Source of the DNA: Verrucomicrobiia bacterium
GTDB lineage: Bacteria > Verrucomicrobiota > Verrucomicrobiia > Limisphaerales > UBA11358
Assembly: GCA_025451535.1 (NCBI GenBank)
Contig: JANWKE010000097.1
Coordinates: 1-41,711 of the forward strand
DNA: 41,711 bases
Direction: 5' to 3'
Part shown: positions 24,516-33,885 of the stretch, piece by piece
Layout: every line of letters begins with the position of its first letter
Position numbering within the stretch: position 1 is the stretch's first letter
Position numbers and translations under genes: made by a program
The notes under the pieces: model-generated
Databases searched by the model: none
What the model was told of the DNA's origin: nothing
The model's input: only the letters and a program-made list of their open reading frames with translations

Positions 24516-25172
24516 CTACTTCTTCGGATACCCCACGGTCTGAGCGAGAATGATTTTCTGCTCGGGACGCAGTTTCATGGTTTTCGCGAGCGCCGTCCGG
24601 TCCACCGAACCGCGCACCACGGTGGCCAACTCTTCGGAAGCGCAGAACAGATACACGTTCTGCCCGATAAACCCGGTGTCGGCGGCGGCGTAAAGGTTCT
24701 TTTCATCGTCCGTTCCCCGGCCCATCCGTGCATAATCCGCCACATAGACCAGTTCCACGGGCGCGTCTTTCACAAACGGTTGCATGCCGGTTGCCGCCCG
24801 AAAGTCCTCCATGAGTACCGGTTGCAGGGTGTTGTCCTTCGCCTCGTAAAGGTACAGGCCATCGGCAGTGGCGACATAGATGTCAATTTCCTGCCGGTTC
24901 ATCGCCGAGGGCGCGGTCCGCTGACCGGTATCGGGACGGTTGATTCCGTACGCGGCCCAAAGCAGGTTGCCGAGCGTTTGCCTCGGCAGTTTTTCGGAGC
25001 TGAACGAGCGCGTGGACTTGCGCTCCTTCAGCGCCTGCATCAGCGGCTTGCCGCCGTCCATCTGCGGCTGCGGCAGTTGAATCGATTTGAGGTCCTGGGC
25101 CAGCGCATAGGCTGAAAAAGCGAGCAACATTGCCATTCCCAAACACACGATGCGGAATAATTTCGGATTCAT
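24516..25172 (-). CDS. Exported SagB/nitroreductase-family protein
   Basis: 218 aa. N-terminal signal peptide (MNPKLFRIVCLGMAMLLAFS, cleavage near ALA-Q at about 26), then an FMN-type nitroreductase fold: LMQALKERKSTRSFSSEKLPRQTLGNLLWAAYGINR is the SagB/ThcOx-like start, followed by TAPSAMNRQEIDIYVA and TGFIGQNVYLFCASEEL. Family members are flavin oxidoreductases. Export makes a periplasmic role likely. A good ribosome site GGAGAG lies 6 bp before the ATG. It is monocistronic between the response regulator and dus. Confidence 0.88.
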   Translation of the reverse strand: MNPKLFRIVCLGMAMLLAFSAYALAQDLKSIQLPQPQMDGGKPLMQALKERKSTRSFSSEKLPRQTLGNLLWAAYGINRPDTGQRTAPSAMNRQEIDIYVATADGLYLYEAKDNTLQPVLMEDFRAATGMQPFVKDAPVELVYVADYARMGRGTDDEKNLYAAADTGFIGQNVYLFCASEELATVVRGSVDRTALAKTMKLRPEQKIILAQTVGYPKK

Positions 25173-25307
25173 ATTTTCTCTCCAGCAAGTTTGTTGATGA
25201 TTCGCATTGTGATTAACATGACTAACTTAATTAAGCCACACCATAAGCCGTGTTACGCCGGATTCAAAGGCGATATCGCTTCGCGTTAAAGTGGTTTGCT
25301 GACATTC

Positions 25308-26444
25308 TCAAAACGTGGTCGGTAAATCCAGGGGCGCTTCCGCAACAGCCGGCGGTTCCAATGTCAACGGCTGATCGTGATCCAGGAAACTTTCGCAGAC
25401 ACAGAAAAAATCGGCGGTCGTTGTTGCACGTCGGATTTCATGCAGAAATTTTTCACTGATGCCTTCGCCGATGAAATTCATGAATTTCTTCATCCGCTGC
25501 ACTTGCGCCGGTTCCTTCACCTCGGGCCTTCGCCGCGCCGAAGTGTTGCCTGTCAGAATTTGATTTCCTGCTGTCGGCGGATCGGGCAGGAACTTTGGGA
25601 CACCGGCTTCGGCCACGCAGGCGGGCGTGATTTCGTGATTCCATAATTCGCGGACGTAAGCCAGCACGTCGCGGCCCATGGGCAGTTTGATTTTTTCACC
25701 GCGCAGTTCAGCGCGAATCTGATCGAACAACCACGGATTACGAATGGCGCCACGGCCAATCATCAAACCGCGCGTACCGGTTTCGGCGAGCAGTTGTTTC
25801 GCCTGCGCCGCGCCGTGGACGTTGCCGTTGGCCAGCACCGGACAACACAGTTCGCGCGCCGCCCGCGCGATGAGGTCGTAACGCACGCCGGGCCGATACA
25901 TCTGCGCCACCGTGCGCGCATGGACGGTGAGCAGGTCAATCGGATGCTTCGCGAACAGCGACAGCAAGGCATCGAACTCGGCGGGCGATTCGAAACCGAT
26001 GCGGGTTTTGACGGTGAACGAAACCGTCACGGCCTCGCGCAATGCGCCGAGGATGGCGTCAATCTTTTGCGGCTCGCGCAGCAAACCGCCGCCCGCGCAT
26101 TTGCGGTAAACGATGGGCGCGGGACAACCGAGGTTCAACTCAATCGCGGCAACCGGATATTTTTGCAGCTCCTTTGCCGTCCGGACAAGTGCGGGGACGT
26201 CGTTGCCAATGAGCTGAGCGACAACAGGTTGTCCAGTGGGGTTTTCGGTGATGGACTGGAGAATCCATTTTTCCGGACGCGAATCACCGTGGACGCGGAA
26301 GTACTCCGTCCAATACGCATCCGGCCCGCCGTAACGCGCGATGACGCGCATGAAGCTGAGCGTCGTCACGTCCTGCATAGGCGCAAGCGCGAGCACTGGT
26401 GCCGGTCCATTGACCAGATTGGAAAATGTTTCGGACGGAGTCAC
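25308..26444 (-). CDS. dus: tRNA-dihydrouridine synthase
   Basis: 378 aa from a GTG at 26444. FMN enzyme reducing uridine to dihydrouridine in tRNA D-loops. Hallmarks: LALAPMQDVTTLSFMR near the start, VVAQLIGNDVPAL, IELNLGCPAPIVYRKCAGGGLLREP with the conserved cysteine, VKTRIGFES, LTVHARTVAQMYRPGVRYD, VLANGNVH and GLMIGRGAIRNPWLFDQI. An open frame extends 58 codons upstream to 26618, but this overlaps the divergent ROK start and does not look coding. The GTG start gives a normal N-terminus. Which Dus subfamily is not assignable. Confidence 0.9.
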   Translation of the reverse strand: MTPSETFSNLVNGPAPVLALAPMQDVTTLSFMRVIARYGGPDAYWTEYFRVHGDSRPEKWILQSITENPTGQPVVAQLIGNDVPALVRTAKELQKYPVAAIELNLGCPAPIVYRKCAGGGLLREPQKIDAILGALREAVTVSFTVKTRIGFESPAEFDALLSLFAKHPIDLLTVHARTVAQMYRPGVRYDLIARAARELCCPVLANGNVHGAAQAKQLLAETGTRGLMIGRGAIRNPWLFDQIRAELRGEKIKLPMGRDVLAYVRELWNHEITPACVAEAGVPKFLPDPPTAGNQILTGNTSARRRPEVKEPAQVQRMKKFMNFIGEGISEKFLHEIRRATTTADFFCVCESFLDHDQPLTLEPPAVAEAPLDLPTTF

Positions 26445-26529
26445 GGGCCGCAAAGTTAAACGGGTTGAACGGCAAAAGGCGAATAATTCTTGCCTTTGCC
26501 GGGGCTGTCCGCAATTTGAAGCTAAAATC

Positions 26530-27567
26530 ATGAGCGAAACGATTTTCATCGGCACGGACAGCGGCGCAACCACTTCCAAATTCGCCGCCGTCCGGGAAAA
26601 TGGCGAACCGGTCAGCATTCAGGTACTCCAGCGCCCGACCAATTCGCAGAACGGCCGTGACGCGGTCATCGCCGCCTGGGTTTCGGGCATTGGCGAATTT
26701 CTCGCGCAGAACCATCTGCAATGGCCGCAAGTCGGGGGCGTCGGTCTCGCCATCCCCGGCCCCTACGAACGTTACGGCGTGCTGGGCAAGTCCGCCAATT
26801 TTCCGGCGGGTTTCGCGGGCTGGAACGTCCATCAGGAATACAGCGCGGCGCTGGCCCGGCAGGCCGGGCACCCGGTGAAATTGACCGTCAGCAATGACGG
26901 CCATTGCGGCGGCGTGGCCGAGGCGCGGCTTGCGCGCGGCGACCGCAAGCTGTCGGTGCTGATGCTGATGCCCGGCTCCGGCCTGGGCAGCGCGTACGTG
27001 GATGAGAACGGCCTGCCACTCATCGGCCAGACGCTGACCGCCATGGAAAGCGCGCACGTGGCCGCGCCGTTGCATCTGTTCGGTCTCGGCGGCCCGCCGT
27101 TCCCATGCGGTTGCGGGAGAAATTGGGGCTGCGTCGAAGCCTATACCACCATTTCCGGTCTGCCGTATCTGCTGGCGGAAAAATTGAAAAAGTTTCCCGA
27201 CCACGAGCTCGCCCAATCCACTGCGCCGGTGAAGGAAAAAGTTTTGTCCCTGCGCAGCCGCGCGCAAAAAGGCGACGCGTTGGCGCTGGAGATTTTTGAT
27301 TTCCAGGCGCATGCGCTGGGTTTCCACGTGGCGACCCTCGTGACGTTGCTCGATCCGGGCGTCGTTGTCATTGGCGGCGGGCTGATGGACCACGAAGCAA
27401 CCTCGCCGGAATTCCGCGAGCGCTATCTGCACATCGTTCGCGAGACCGCCATGCCGTATCTCTGGCCGGTACAGCGCAACACGCTCAAAATCATCCCGGC
27501 AGTGCTGGGTGAATTATCGCAGGCCATCGGCGCCGCACTGGTGGCGCTTTACCAAAGCCGCAGTTGA
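26530..27567 (+). CDS. ROK-family sugar kinase (glucokinase-like)
   Basis: 345 aa from the ATG at 26530. Phosphate-loop start IFIGTDSGATTSKFAAV, catalytic D123 in SNDGHCGGVAE (usually NDANAAALGE), glycine-rich PGSGLGSAYVD, and a zinc-binding signature with C193, C195 and C201 (PCGCGRNWGCVE). GELSQAIGAALVAL near the end is typical. It phosphorylates a hexose, with glucose the default guess. The gene precedes leuC by 33 bp, so they may share a transcript. It is divergent from dus with 85 bp between starts. Confidence 0.9.
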   Translation: MSETIFIGTDSGATTSKFAAVRENGEPVSIQVLQRPTNSQNGRDAVIAAWVSGIGEFLAQNHLQWPQVGGVGLAIPGPYERYGVLGKSANFPAGFAGWNVHQEYSAALARQAGHPVKLTVSNDGHCGGVAEARLARGDRKLSVLMLMPGSGLGSAYVDENGLPLIGQTLTAMESAHVAAPLHLFGLGGPPFPCGCGRNWGCVEAYTTISGLPYLLAEKLKKFPDHELAQSTAPVKEKVLSLRSRAQKGDALALEIFDFQAHALGFHVATLVTLLDPGVVVIGGGLMDHEATSPEFRERYLHIVRETAMPYLWPVQRNTLKIIPAVLGELSQAIGAALVALYQSRS

Positions 27568-27600
27568 ACTTGGCTGCGGCATCGGCTATGGTGTGAGCCT

Positions 27601-28977
27601 ATGACTTTGACGGAAAAAATCCTCGCCCGGGCGGCCGGAAAAGCAAAAGTTCAGGCGGGCGACAATATCTGGGTGAACGCCGACGTGCTCATGACACACG
27701 ATGTTTGCGGACCGGGCACCATCGGCGTGTTCAAGCGCGAATTCGGCAAGGACGCGAAGGTCTGGGACAAGACCCGGATCGTCATCATCCCCGACCACTA
27801 CATTTTCACCGCGGATTCCAAGTCCAACCGTAATGTGGACATCCTGCGCGACTTCGTGAAGGAGCAGGACATCGCGTATTTCTACGACGTGATTGACGAC
27901 CCGAACGGCCACTGGCATTTCGACATGAGCAAGGGCCATCTTAAGCGCCAATACGGTTCGCAATACGCAGGCGTCTGTCACACGGCGTTGCCGCAAAAAG
28001 GCCATACGCGGCCCGGCGAAATTTTGTTCGGCACGGACTCGCACACGTGCATGGCGGGCGCGTTCAACCAGTTCGCCACCGGCATCGGCAACACGGACGC
28101 CGGCTTCGTCATGGGCACGGGTAAATTGCTCATCAAAGTCCCCGAGACGATGCATTTCCGGCTCGAAGGCCAATTGCAGCCGGGCGTGATGGCCAAGGAC
28201 GTGATTCTCCATTGCATCGGCGAAATCGGCTTTGACGGCGCAACGTACCGCGCGATGCAATTCGACGGTCCCGGCGCGGCGTCGCTCTCGATTGACGACC
28301 GCATGACCATCGCGAACATGGCCATCGAGGCGGGCGGCAAGAACGGGATTTTTGAATTCGACTCGCGCACGCAGGAATACGTAGACGCGCGCGTGAAACT
28401 GAACGGTACGAAATCCACCTACACGCCGGTGGCGCCGGACCAGGACCAGAAATTCGTGTACGAACTCGTTGTGAACCTCGACAAACTCGAACCGACGGTG
28501 GCGTGCCATCCCGATCCGGGCCAGCGTAAAAAGGCGAAGGAGATGGGGCACATCAAACTGGACCGCGCCTATGTCGGTTCCTGCACCGGCGGCAAGACGA
28601 GCGACTTCGTGGAGTTCGCGCGCGTGCTGCGCGGGCATCACGTGACGATTGACACGTTTGGCGTGCCAGCGACGCCGGAGATTGTGCGCGAATTGCAAAC
28701 GACTTACTGGGGCAAACAGACCGTTTGGGACATCCTCGTGAGCGCCGGCGTGCAGATGACCGAGAACGCCGGTTGCGCCGCGTGCCTCGGCGGGCCGGTC
28801 GACACCTTTGGCCGCATCAACAAGCCCGGCATCAAGTGCATCAGCGCGACGAACCGGAATTTTCCCGGCCGCATGGGCGACAAGGAATCACAGGTGTTCC
28901 TCGCCTCACCGATGACGGTGGCCGCGAGCGCGATTGCCGGCAAGATTGTGGATCCGCGCGAGTATTTGGCGAATTAA
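27601..28977 (+). CDS. leuC: 3-isopropylmalate dehydratase large subunit / homoaconitase family
   Basis: 458 aa. Aconitase-superfamily [4Fe-4S] hydro-lyase, most likely isomerising 2- to 3-isopropylmalate in leucine synthesis. The cluster cysteines are C328 (GSCTGG) and C392/C395 (NAGCAACLGG). Also visible: DHYIFTADSKSNRN, GTDSHTCMAGAFNQFATGIG, and SATNRNFPGRMGDKESQVFLASPMTVAASAI. GSCTGG replaces the usual GSCTN. The small subunit leuD is not adjacent; a lipoprotein gene follows instead. An alternative is homoaconitase or another member of the same family. Confidence 0.9.
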   Translation: MTLTEKILARAAGKAKVQAGDNIWVNADVLMTHDVCGPGTIGVFKREFGKDAKVWDKTRIVIIPDHYIFTADSKSNRNVDILRDFVKEQDIAYFYDVIDDPNGHWHFDMSKGHLKRQYGSQYAGVCHTALPQKGHTRPGEILFGTDSHTCMAGAFNQFATGIGNTDAGFVMGTGKLLIKVPETMHFRLEGQLQPGVMAKDVILHCIGEIGFDGATYRAMQFDGPGAASLSIDDRMTIANMAIEAGGKNGIFEFDSRTQEYVDARVKLNGTKSTYTPVAPDQDQKFVYELVVNLDKLEPTVACHPDPGQRKKAKEMGHIKLDRAYVGSCTGGKTSDFVEFARVLRGHHVTIDTFGVPATPEIVRELQTTYWGKQTVWDILVSAGVQMTENAGCAACLGGPVDTFGRINKPGIKCISATNRNFPGRMGDKESQVFLASPMTVAASAIAGKIVDPREYLAN

Positions 28978-29021
28978 AACATTTCGCTTGTAACTTGAAT
29001 CGTCCGTCGCATGATTTCATC

Positions 29022-29585
29022 ATGCGAGCGCAGAGTTGGATGATGGGGCTGTGGCTGCTGCTGCTGACCGGCGGATGCGCGACGGAAGCGCTTTGGAACA
29101 AAGCCCAACTGGATGCCTGGAACGAACCCGCCGACAACTCCAAGTTGCAACTGTTCGACGCCAGCTCGCAAAAAGATTTTCTGGTTATTTACGAAGAATA
29201 CTCGGAGCGTCACGATTCAACCCGCACCCGAGCCTATTTTTTGAATCGAAACGAAAAACGCGTCGAGCAGGGGCGCCAGCCGCACTTTGTCAGCGCCCGT
29301 TGGTCACACAAACTGCCGCCGGTACCGGTATCCCAAACCCCGCCTGAATCCGGTACGAATCTTCCGCAAAGCATTTATGCCGTTATCTCAACCAACACAC
29401 AGTCCTTCACGATTTATTCCAGCGCACAGAGAACGAGCCATGATTTGCCGGTGTATAACGACGGCTGGGGACGGGTTGACCGGATTGCTTTGACGCCGGT
29501 GGCGGTCGTGGCGGATTTGACCATCATTGGTGGATTCCTTGGTTACATCTGGTTGCAGGCCGGCGGGCCTGGTTACTCCCGTTGA
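29022..29585 (+). CDS. Predicted lipoprotein of unknown function
   Basis: 187 aa from the ATG at 29022; a longer frame overlaps leuC and is rejected. The N-terminus has a hydrophobic stretch (MMGLWLLLLTGGC) ending in a lipobox, LTGGC, with lipidated Cys at about residue 19. The middle is soluble (SKLQLFDASSQKDFLVIYEEYSE). A hydrophobic segment near the C-terminus (VAVVADLTIIGGFLGYIWL) could be a membrane helix. No domain recognised. Confidence 0.75.
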   Translation: MRAQSWMMGLWLLLLTGGCATEALWNKAQLDAWNEPADNSKLQLFDASSQKDFLVIYEEYSERHDSTRTRAYFLNRNEKRVEQGRQPHFVSARWSHKLPPVPVSQTPPESGTNLPQSIYAVISTNTQSFTIYSSAQRTSHDLPVYNDGWGRVDRIALTPVAVVADLTIIGGFLGYIWLQAGGPGYSR

Positions 29586-29688
29586 AGTTTTAAACCGTAT
29601 TTTGTACCAGGAGAATTTTTAAGGATAGCAACCCATTTGCCGGATTCGAGCGGGCAACGCCTGAAGGAAACCGTAAATCAATTGCACT

Positions 29689-31476
29689 TTATCCTGCCGT
29701 GTCGGACGCGCCGGGAGAAGTTGGCGGTGGCGTTGGCTTTTCCTTGGATTCGGCAGACCCGGAATTCGGGCTGGTCGGCGCAAGTTGGAGTGTCCGTTCA
29801 TCCAATGGATGTTCGTGCTTCTGCCATTCCTCGGACACGCGGCCGTTCCAACACGCCGTGTTCAGCGGATAAATATCGGGATCAAAGATCACGTGATAGA
29901 AGTGCCAGACGACAATGGCCAGGCACGCCAGCACCGCCTCGTAGTAATGAATCGTCAGCGCCACGTCCACAATCCAGCGCGGCAGGAACCGCGTCACGTC
30001 CAGCTTGAACCAGATCATCAGCCCGGTGACCCCCATGATGATGGTACCCCATAGAACAGCCCAGTATTCCATTTTCTCGGCATAACCGAACCGGCCGACT
30101 TTCGGTTTTTCGTCAGTCAAGCCGGTGAGATACCGCACCATGCACCGCAAATCGGCAAAATCCTTTTTTGTGGGTAATAAATCCCTGACCAATCGCCGGC
30201 CTTCCCGGCTCATCAAAATATGGATGAGATGATAAAGTCCCGTCAGCAACAGCACAATTCCGGCGATACGATGAATCCAGCGGCGGACCGGCTCGCTGGA
30301 ACCGAGCATGCTCGCCAGCCCGGAATCGGGGAATTTCAGGGCGAACCCGGTCATGGCCAGCGTGATGAAACTCAGCGCCAGCACCGCATGCTGCCAGCGC
30401 TGCGACAACCCCATGCGCAGCACAGGCCGTCCGCTGGCGCGCAGGTGCGCCGCAACTTTTTTATGAAACAGCAGCGCGTTGTGGACGAACATCGCGCCGA
30501 CCACGACGAAGATCAGTGCCAGATAAATCCGCCGCACCCACCAGTTGATTTTGCCTGCCAGGTCCCGCCCTTCGGGCGTCGCCGACAAGTCCGAGTGGAT
30601 TTTACCACTCACGAACATTTTATCCGCGCCGGGATGGCAGCTCCCGCACGTGGCGACGAGATGGTTGGTGTTGATGCTCGAATCCGGGTCCGAAGACGGC
30701 AGGATCAGGTGGTAACCGTGGCAACTGGCGCAGTTGGCGACCACGGTCGAGCCGTTTTGCGCGGCCAATCCGTGATAACTTTCCAGATAGGTTTTTACCC
30801 GGTCGTCCGGAAGATTATATTTCTGATCGAGATAGACCGAGGCGTGGCAGCGGCTGCAAACCCCGGAGATTTCCAGCGGCGTCCCGTTTTTCAGCGCTTC
30901 GATTTTATGTTCCGAATGGCAATCGGTGCAGGTGGGCGCGTCGCGCTGGCCGGTGGCCATGGCCTTGCCGTGAACGCTGTTCGCCACGTCGCGCGCTTCC
31001 CGCGCGTGACAGCGGCCGCACGTTTGGGCCTGCTGCACGAAGTGGAGCGGGGACGCGGGTGACGTCGGCGGCAGGATATCGTGCGAGCCGTGGCAATCCA
31101 CGCAGGCGGCGGCATCCTCATGGCCCGCCTTGCGCGCCAGGCCGTGAACACTGGCACCGTAATTTTCGCCTTGCTCCTCATGACAACGCGCACAATTCAC
31201 CGCCGCCACGCGCCGGTGGTCATCGGGATGTCCGGCGGTGATGTCGGCATGACAACTGACACAGGAATTCGTTTTGTGAACGGACGCCGCAAATTTGGCT
31301 TCATCCACGAACAACGAGATTGCCCGGCCGGCAGTATTGGTGGCCGTCAGCGTGTTGTCAGCATGGCAAACCAGGCAGTCGTTATTCGACATGGCTGGCG
31401 CCGCCGCGGCCCCGGTGGCGAGAACCAGCGAGAACCCGGCCAAGGCGATCTTTAGCGTTCGTACAACCTTGCCCAC
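29689..31476 (-). CDS. Nine-haem cytochrome c / cytochrome b561 fusion
   Basis: 595 aa from a GTG at 31476 (a TTG 27 bp upstream is possible). A signal peptide (TLKIALAGFSLVLATGAAAA) leads into a periplasmic domain with nine CxxCH haem sites: CLVCH, CVSCH, CARCH, CVDCH, CGRCH, CTDCH, CSRCH, CASCH and CGSCH. A membrane domain of about four to five helices (WWVRRIYLALIFVVVGAMFVHN; QHAVLALSFITLAMTGFAL; IAGIVLLLTGLYHLIHIL; IVDVALTIHYYEAVLACLAIVV) carries histidines for b-type haems. The tail is Pro/Ser-rich. Likely a quinol-linked electron-transfer complex subunit. It is 96 bp downstream of the 11-haem paralogue. Confidence 0.88.
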   Translation of the reverse strand: MGKVVRTLKIALAGFSLVLATGAAAAPAMSNNDCLVCHADNTLTATNTAGRAISLFVDEAKFAASVHKTNSCVSCHADITAGHPDDHRRVAAVNCARCHEEQGENYGASVHGLARKAGHEDAAACVDCHGSHDILPPTSPASPLHFVQQAQTCGRCHAREARDVANSVHGKAMATGQRDAPTCTDCHSEHKIEALKNGTPLEISGVCSRCHASVYLDQKYNLPDDRVKTYLESYHGLAAQNGSTVVANCASCHGYHLILPSSDPDSSINTNHLVATCGSCHPGADKMFVSGKIHSDLSATPEGRDLAGKINWWVRRIYLALIFVVVGAMFVHNALLFHKKVAAHLRASGRPVLRMGLSQRWQHAVLALSFITLAMTGFALKFPDSGLASMLGSSEPVRRWIHRIAGIVLLLTGLYHLIHILMSREGRRLVRDLLPTKKDFADLRCMVRYLTGLTDEKPKVGRFGYAEKMEYWAVLWGTIIMGVTGLMIWFKLDVTRFLPRWIVDVALTIHYYEAVLACLAIVVWHFYHVIFDPDIYPLNTACWNGRVSEEWQKHEHPLDERTLQLAPTSPNSGSAESKEKPTPPPTSPGASDTAG

Positions 31477-31572
31477 TCTATAAAAATCCGCGGGCCCGGG
31501 CAAAACCGCTCTACGCGGCTTGGCATTTGTTGCGCCTTTTTTGGCGATGACGGGGGCGGATTCTTCGCGCCG

Positions 31573-33795
31573 TCAATGTGTCAGACGCGTGGCCATGGCG
31601 TAGATGATCAGAATCAGCAGGAGGATGCCGAGGCCGAAGAAGAAATAGCCGAACGAGCGCGCGATGTTCTTCCAGCGTTCCCATTCATCCTTTACGCGGT
31701 GCTCGTCCAGTTTGCCTTCCGCCACCAGCCGGTCATACCAGCGTTTGCGCTCGTGCAACATCTCGGCCTTGGAAACGCGGCCGGAGAAGATGACCGTATC
31801 CATCGGGAATTTCTCGATGCGAAAATGGGTGTTAAAGAAATGGATTGAGAAAATGAAGCCCGCCGCCAGCAGTGCCTCGTCCGAGTGCAGGATGAGCGCG
31901 ATGTTGATGATCCAGCCCGGCAGGAACCGCGTGAAAAATTCCGGGAACCACATGGTCAATCCGGATGCGCCGATGATGGCCACACCCCAGAACACGGCGA
32001 AGTAATCGAATTTTTCCCAATACGTCCAGCGATCGAATTCGGGTTTCGGACCTTTGCCGAAGAACCACTTGTTGTGCGCCACGAAATCGCGGCCGTCCTG
32101 TAGCGTAGGCACCATGGAATCGGGACCGAACAACGTCTTCCAAAGCCGGTTGAGTCGGAATCGGCCGCTGACCGGGTCATGCAGTGATTTCCGGCCTTTC
32201 CATGCTTTGCCCGTCAACGCGGCGAGGTGCAGACCGAAGTAGAAAAAGGTGACGATGGCGCCGAGACGGTGCAACGTCCGCGCGGTCTCCGGGCCGCCGA
32301 TAATGCGGAAAATCATTTTCGCCCAGTCCGTGTAATAGAACTTGAGGGGCATACCGGTAATCACCAGCAGCAGAAAACTCGTCACGACCAGGAAATGCAG
32401 GAACCGCTCAAAGGGGGAGAAGCGCGTAAACCATTCGCCGTCCACTTGCGTTTGAATTTTCGCTTCGCGGAATTTCTTCGAGTCGTGCAGGTAGAGATAA
32501 ATCGCGCGTACCAGCCAGCCGAGGGTGTGCAGGCCAAAGAACGCGAACGTGCCGACGAGCAAACCGGTCATGCCGAGAAACACCGCGTGGAGCAGCGGAT
32601 AATTTTTCCCGTCCATCGGATTGGCGTGGGGTTTGTATTCGGTGAAGCGGGCCGTGGCGCCGGGGTGACACTGCTGGCAGGTAGCCAGAATGTTGGTTTT
32701 GGATAAATGCGACCGCGGATCGGAGGGCGGCAGCACGTCGTGATAACCGTGGCAATCGTAACAGGCGGCGACCTGCGGGGCGGCGTTGGGTTTGCCCAGC
32801 GCCACGGCCTTGCCGTGGTAGGTATCCCGATAACCAGCCAGCCGGTCAGCGTGACATTTGCCACAGCGCTCGTCGCTGATGGCTTTGAAATTGTTGCCTT
32901 CCGGATTCACGATTTCGTGCGCGGTGTGACAATCCGTACAGACCGGTCCGCGCGGATCGCCTTTGGCCAGCAATTGGCCGTGAATGCTCTGGTTGTAAGT
33001 CTCTTCGACGCCGAAATGGCACTTGCCGCAGGTCCGGGCTACGTTGGCGTGGTTGATGGGCGAATCGCGGTCCACGGCCCGCTTGATGTCATGCACGCCG
33101 TGACAATCGTCGCACGAGGGCGCGACAATCAGACCCATCTTGAGCAACGCCTGCCCGTGAATGCTGTCCATGTATTGCGCCGCCGCCTCGGGATGGTTGA
33201 TCTCATATTCCTTCGTCAGGCCCGTATTGCTGTGGCACTTCGCGCAGGTGAACGGCAGGTTCATCTTGAACACCGGCGACGCGGGATCCTTGGCCGGCAG
33301 AATGCCGTGTGAACCGTGACAGTCCCAGCACTGTGCCGCACCCGACGCACCCAGCAAATGGCTCACACCGTGAATGCTCGTGGCGTAATCCTTCGCTTCC
33401 TTTTCGTGACAATGCGCGCAGTCAGGCGGACCGAGCGGGTCGTGAACAAGGTCTTTGACGCCCGTGTGACAATCCACGCAGGCGAGATGGGCGTGGATCG
33501 AGTGCGCGAAAGTGTTCGTCGGAAAAACCAGCGATTGGGTTTTGCCGTTGGCCACGCGCGTCGTGTTGGGATCGAGATGGCAACCCAGGCAATCCGCGTT
33601 GGCAAATTTCGCTGGCGCGTTCGTCGCGACTGTTTCCTGGGCCTTCGCAACGCCGACGGCCAGCCAGAAGCAGGCCAGCAGGCAAAGCCACGCCACCCCG
33701 CCGGTTCGCAGTCGGGACACGACCACACGGTGGCAGAGGACGAATGCCGGGCAATTGCTGGTTGTCATCATGATCATTGTTTCATTTGCTGCCAT
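31573..33795 (-). CDS. Eleven-haem cytochrome c / cytochrome b561 fusion
   Basis: 740 aa from the ATG at 33795, preceded by GGGAA. After a signal/anchor (GGVAWLCLLACFWLAVGVAKA) there are eleven CxxCH sites: CLGCH, CVDCH, CAHCH, CWDCH, CAKCH, CDDCH, CGKCH, CTDCH, CGKCH, CYDCH and CQQCH. Spacing by SIHG and HGVHD/HGSHG motifs suggests tandem cytochrome c3/c7-like repeats. The C-terminal third is a b561-like membrane domain (FLHFLVVTSFLLLVITGMPL; LHRLGAIVTFFYFGLHLAAL) ending in an extra helix (FGYFFFGLGILLLILIIYAMA). Same architecture as the next gene downstream. Electron acceptor or donor unknown. Confidence 0.9.
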   Translation of the reverse strand: MAANETMIMMTTSNCPAFVLCHRVVVSRLRTGGVAWLCLLACFWLAVGVAKAQETVATNAPAKFANADCLGCHLDPNTTRVANGKTQSLVFPTNTFAHSIHAHLACVDCHTGVKDLVHDPLGPPDCAHCHEKEAKDYATSIHGVSHLLGASGAAQCWDCHGSHGILPAKDPASPVFKMNLPFTCAKCHSNTGLTKEYEINHPEAAAQYMDSIHGQALLKMGLIVAPSCDDCHGVHDIKRAVDRDSPINHANVARTCGKCHFGVEETYNQSIHGQLLAKGDPRGPVCTDCHTAHEIVNPEGNNFKAISDERCGKCHADRLAGYRDTYHGKAVALGKPNAAPQVAACYDCHGYHDVLPPSDPRSHLSKTNILATCQQCHPGATARFTEYKPHANPMDGKNYPLLHAVFLGMTGLLVGTFAFFGLHTLGWLVRAIYLYLHDSKKFREAKIQTQVDGEWFTRFSPFERFLHFLVVTSFLLLVITGMPLKFYYTDWAKMIFRIIGGPETARTLHRLGAIVTFFYFGLHLAALTGKAWKGRKSLHDPVSGRFRLNRLWKTLFGPDSMVPTLQDGRDFVAHNKWFFGKGPKPEFDRWTYWEKFDYFAVFWGVAIIGASGLTMWFPEFFTRFLPGWIINIALILHSDEALLAAGFIFSIHFFNTHFRIEKFPMDTVIFSGRVSKAEMLHERKRWYDRLVAEGKLDEHRVKDEWERWKNIARSFGYFFFGLGILLLILIIYAMATRLTH

Positions 33796-33885
33796 CGGAA
33801 ATTCCCGCGCCGCCTGGGACAAGAAACACCCGTGGCGGCCTTCAGCTCGCGAGCCGCGTGGCGCCGACATCAAATTTCCAAAGCG

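Noticed and set aside
26445-26618. 58-codon N-terminal extension of the dus frame
   Set aside because: It overlaps the divergent ROK start and has no similarity to Dus; the GTG at 26444 gives a normal length.
26284-27432. 382-codon minus-strand frame opposite the ROK kinase
   Set aside because: Antisense to recognisable ROK motifs; no coherent domain.
27586-28698. 370-codon minus-strand frame opposite leuC
   Set aside because: Antisense to conserved aconitase-family motifs; histidine/valine/arginine-rich shadow.
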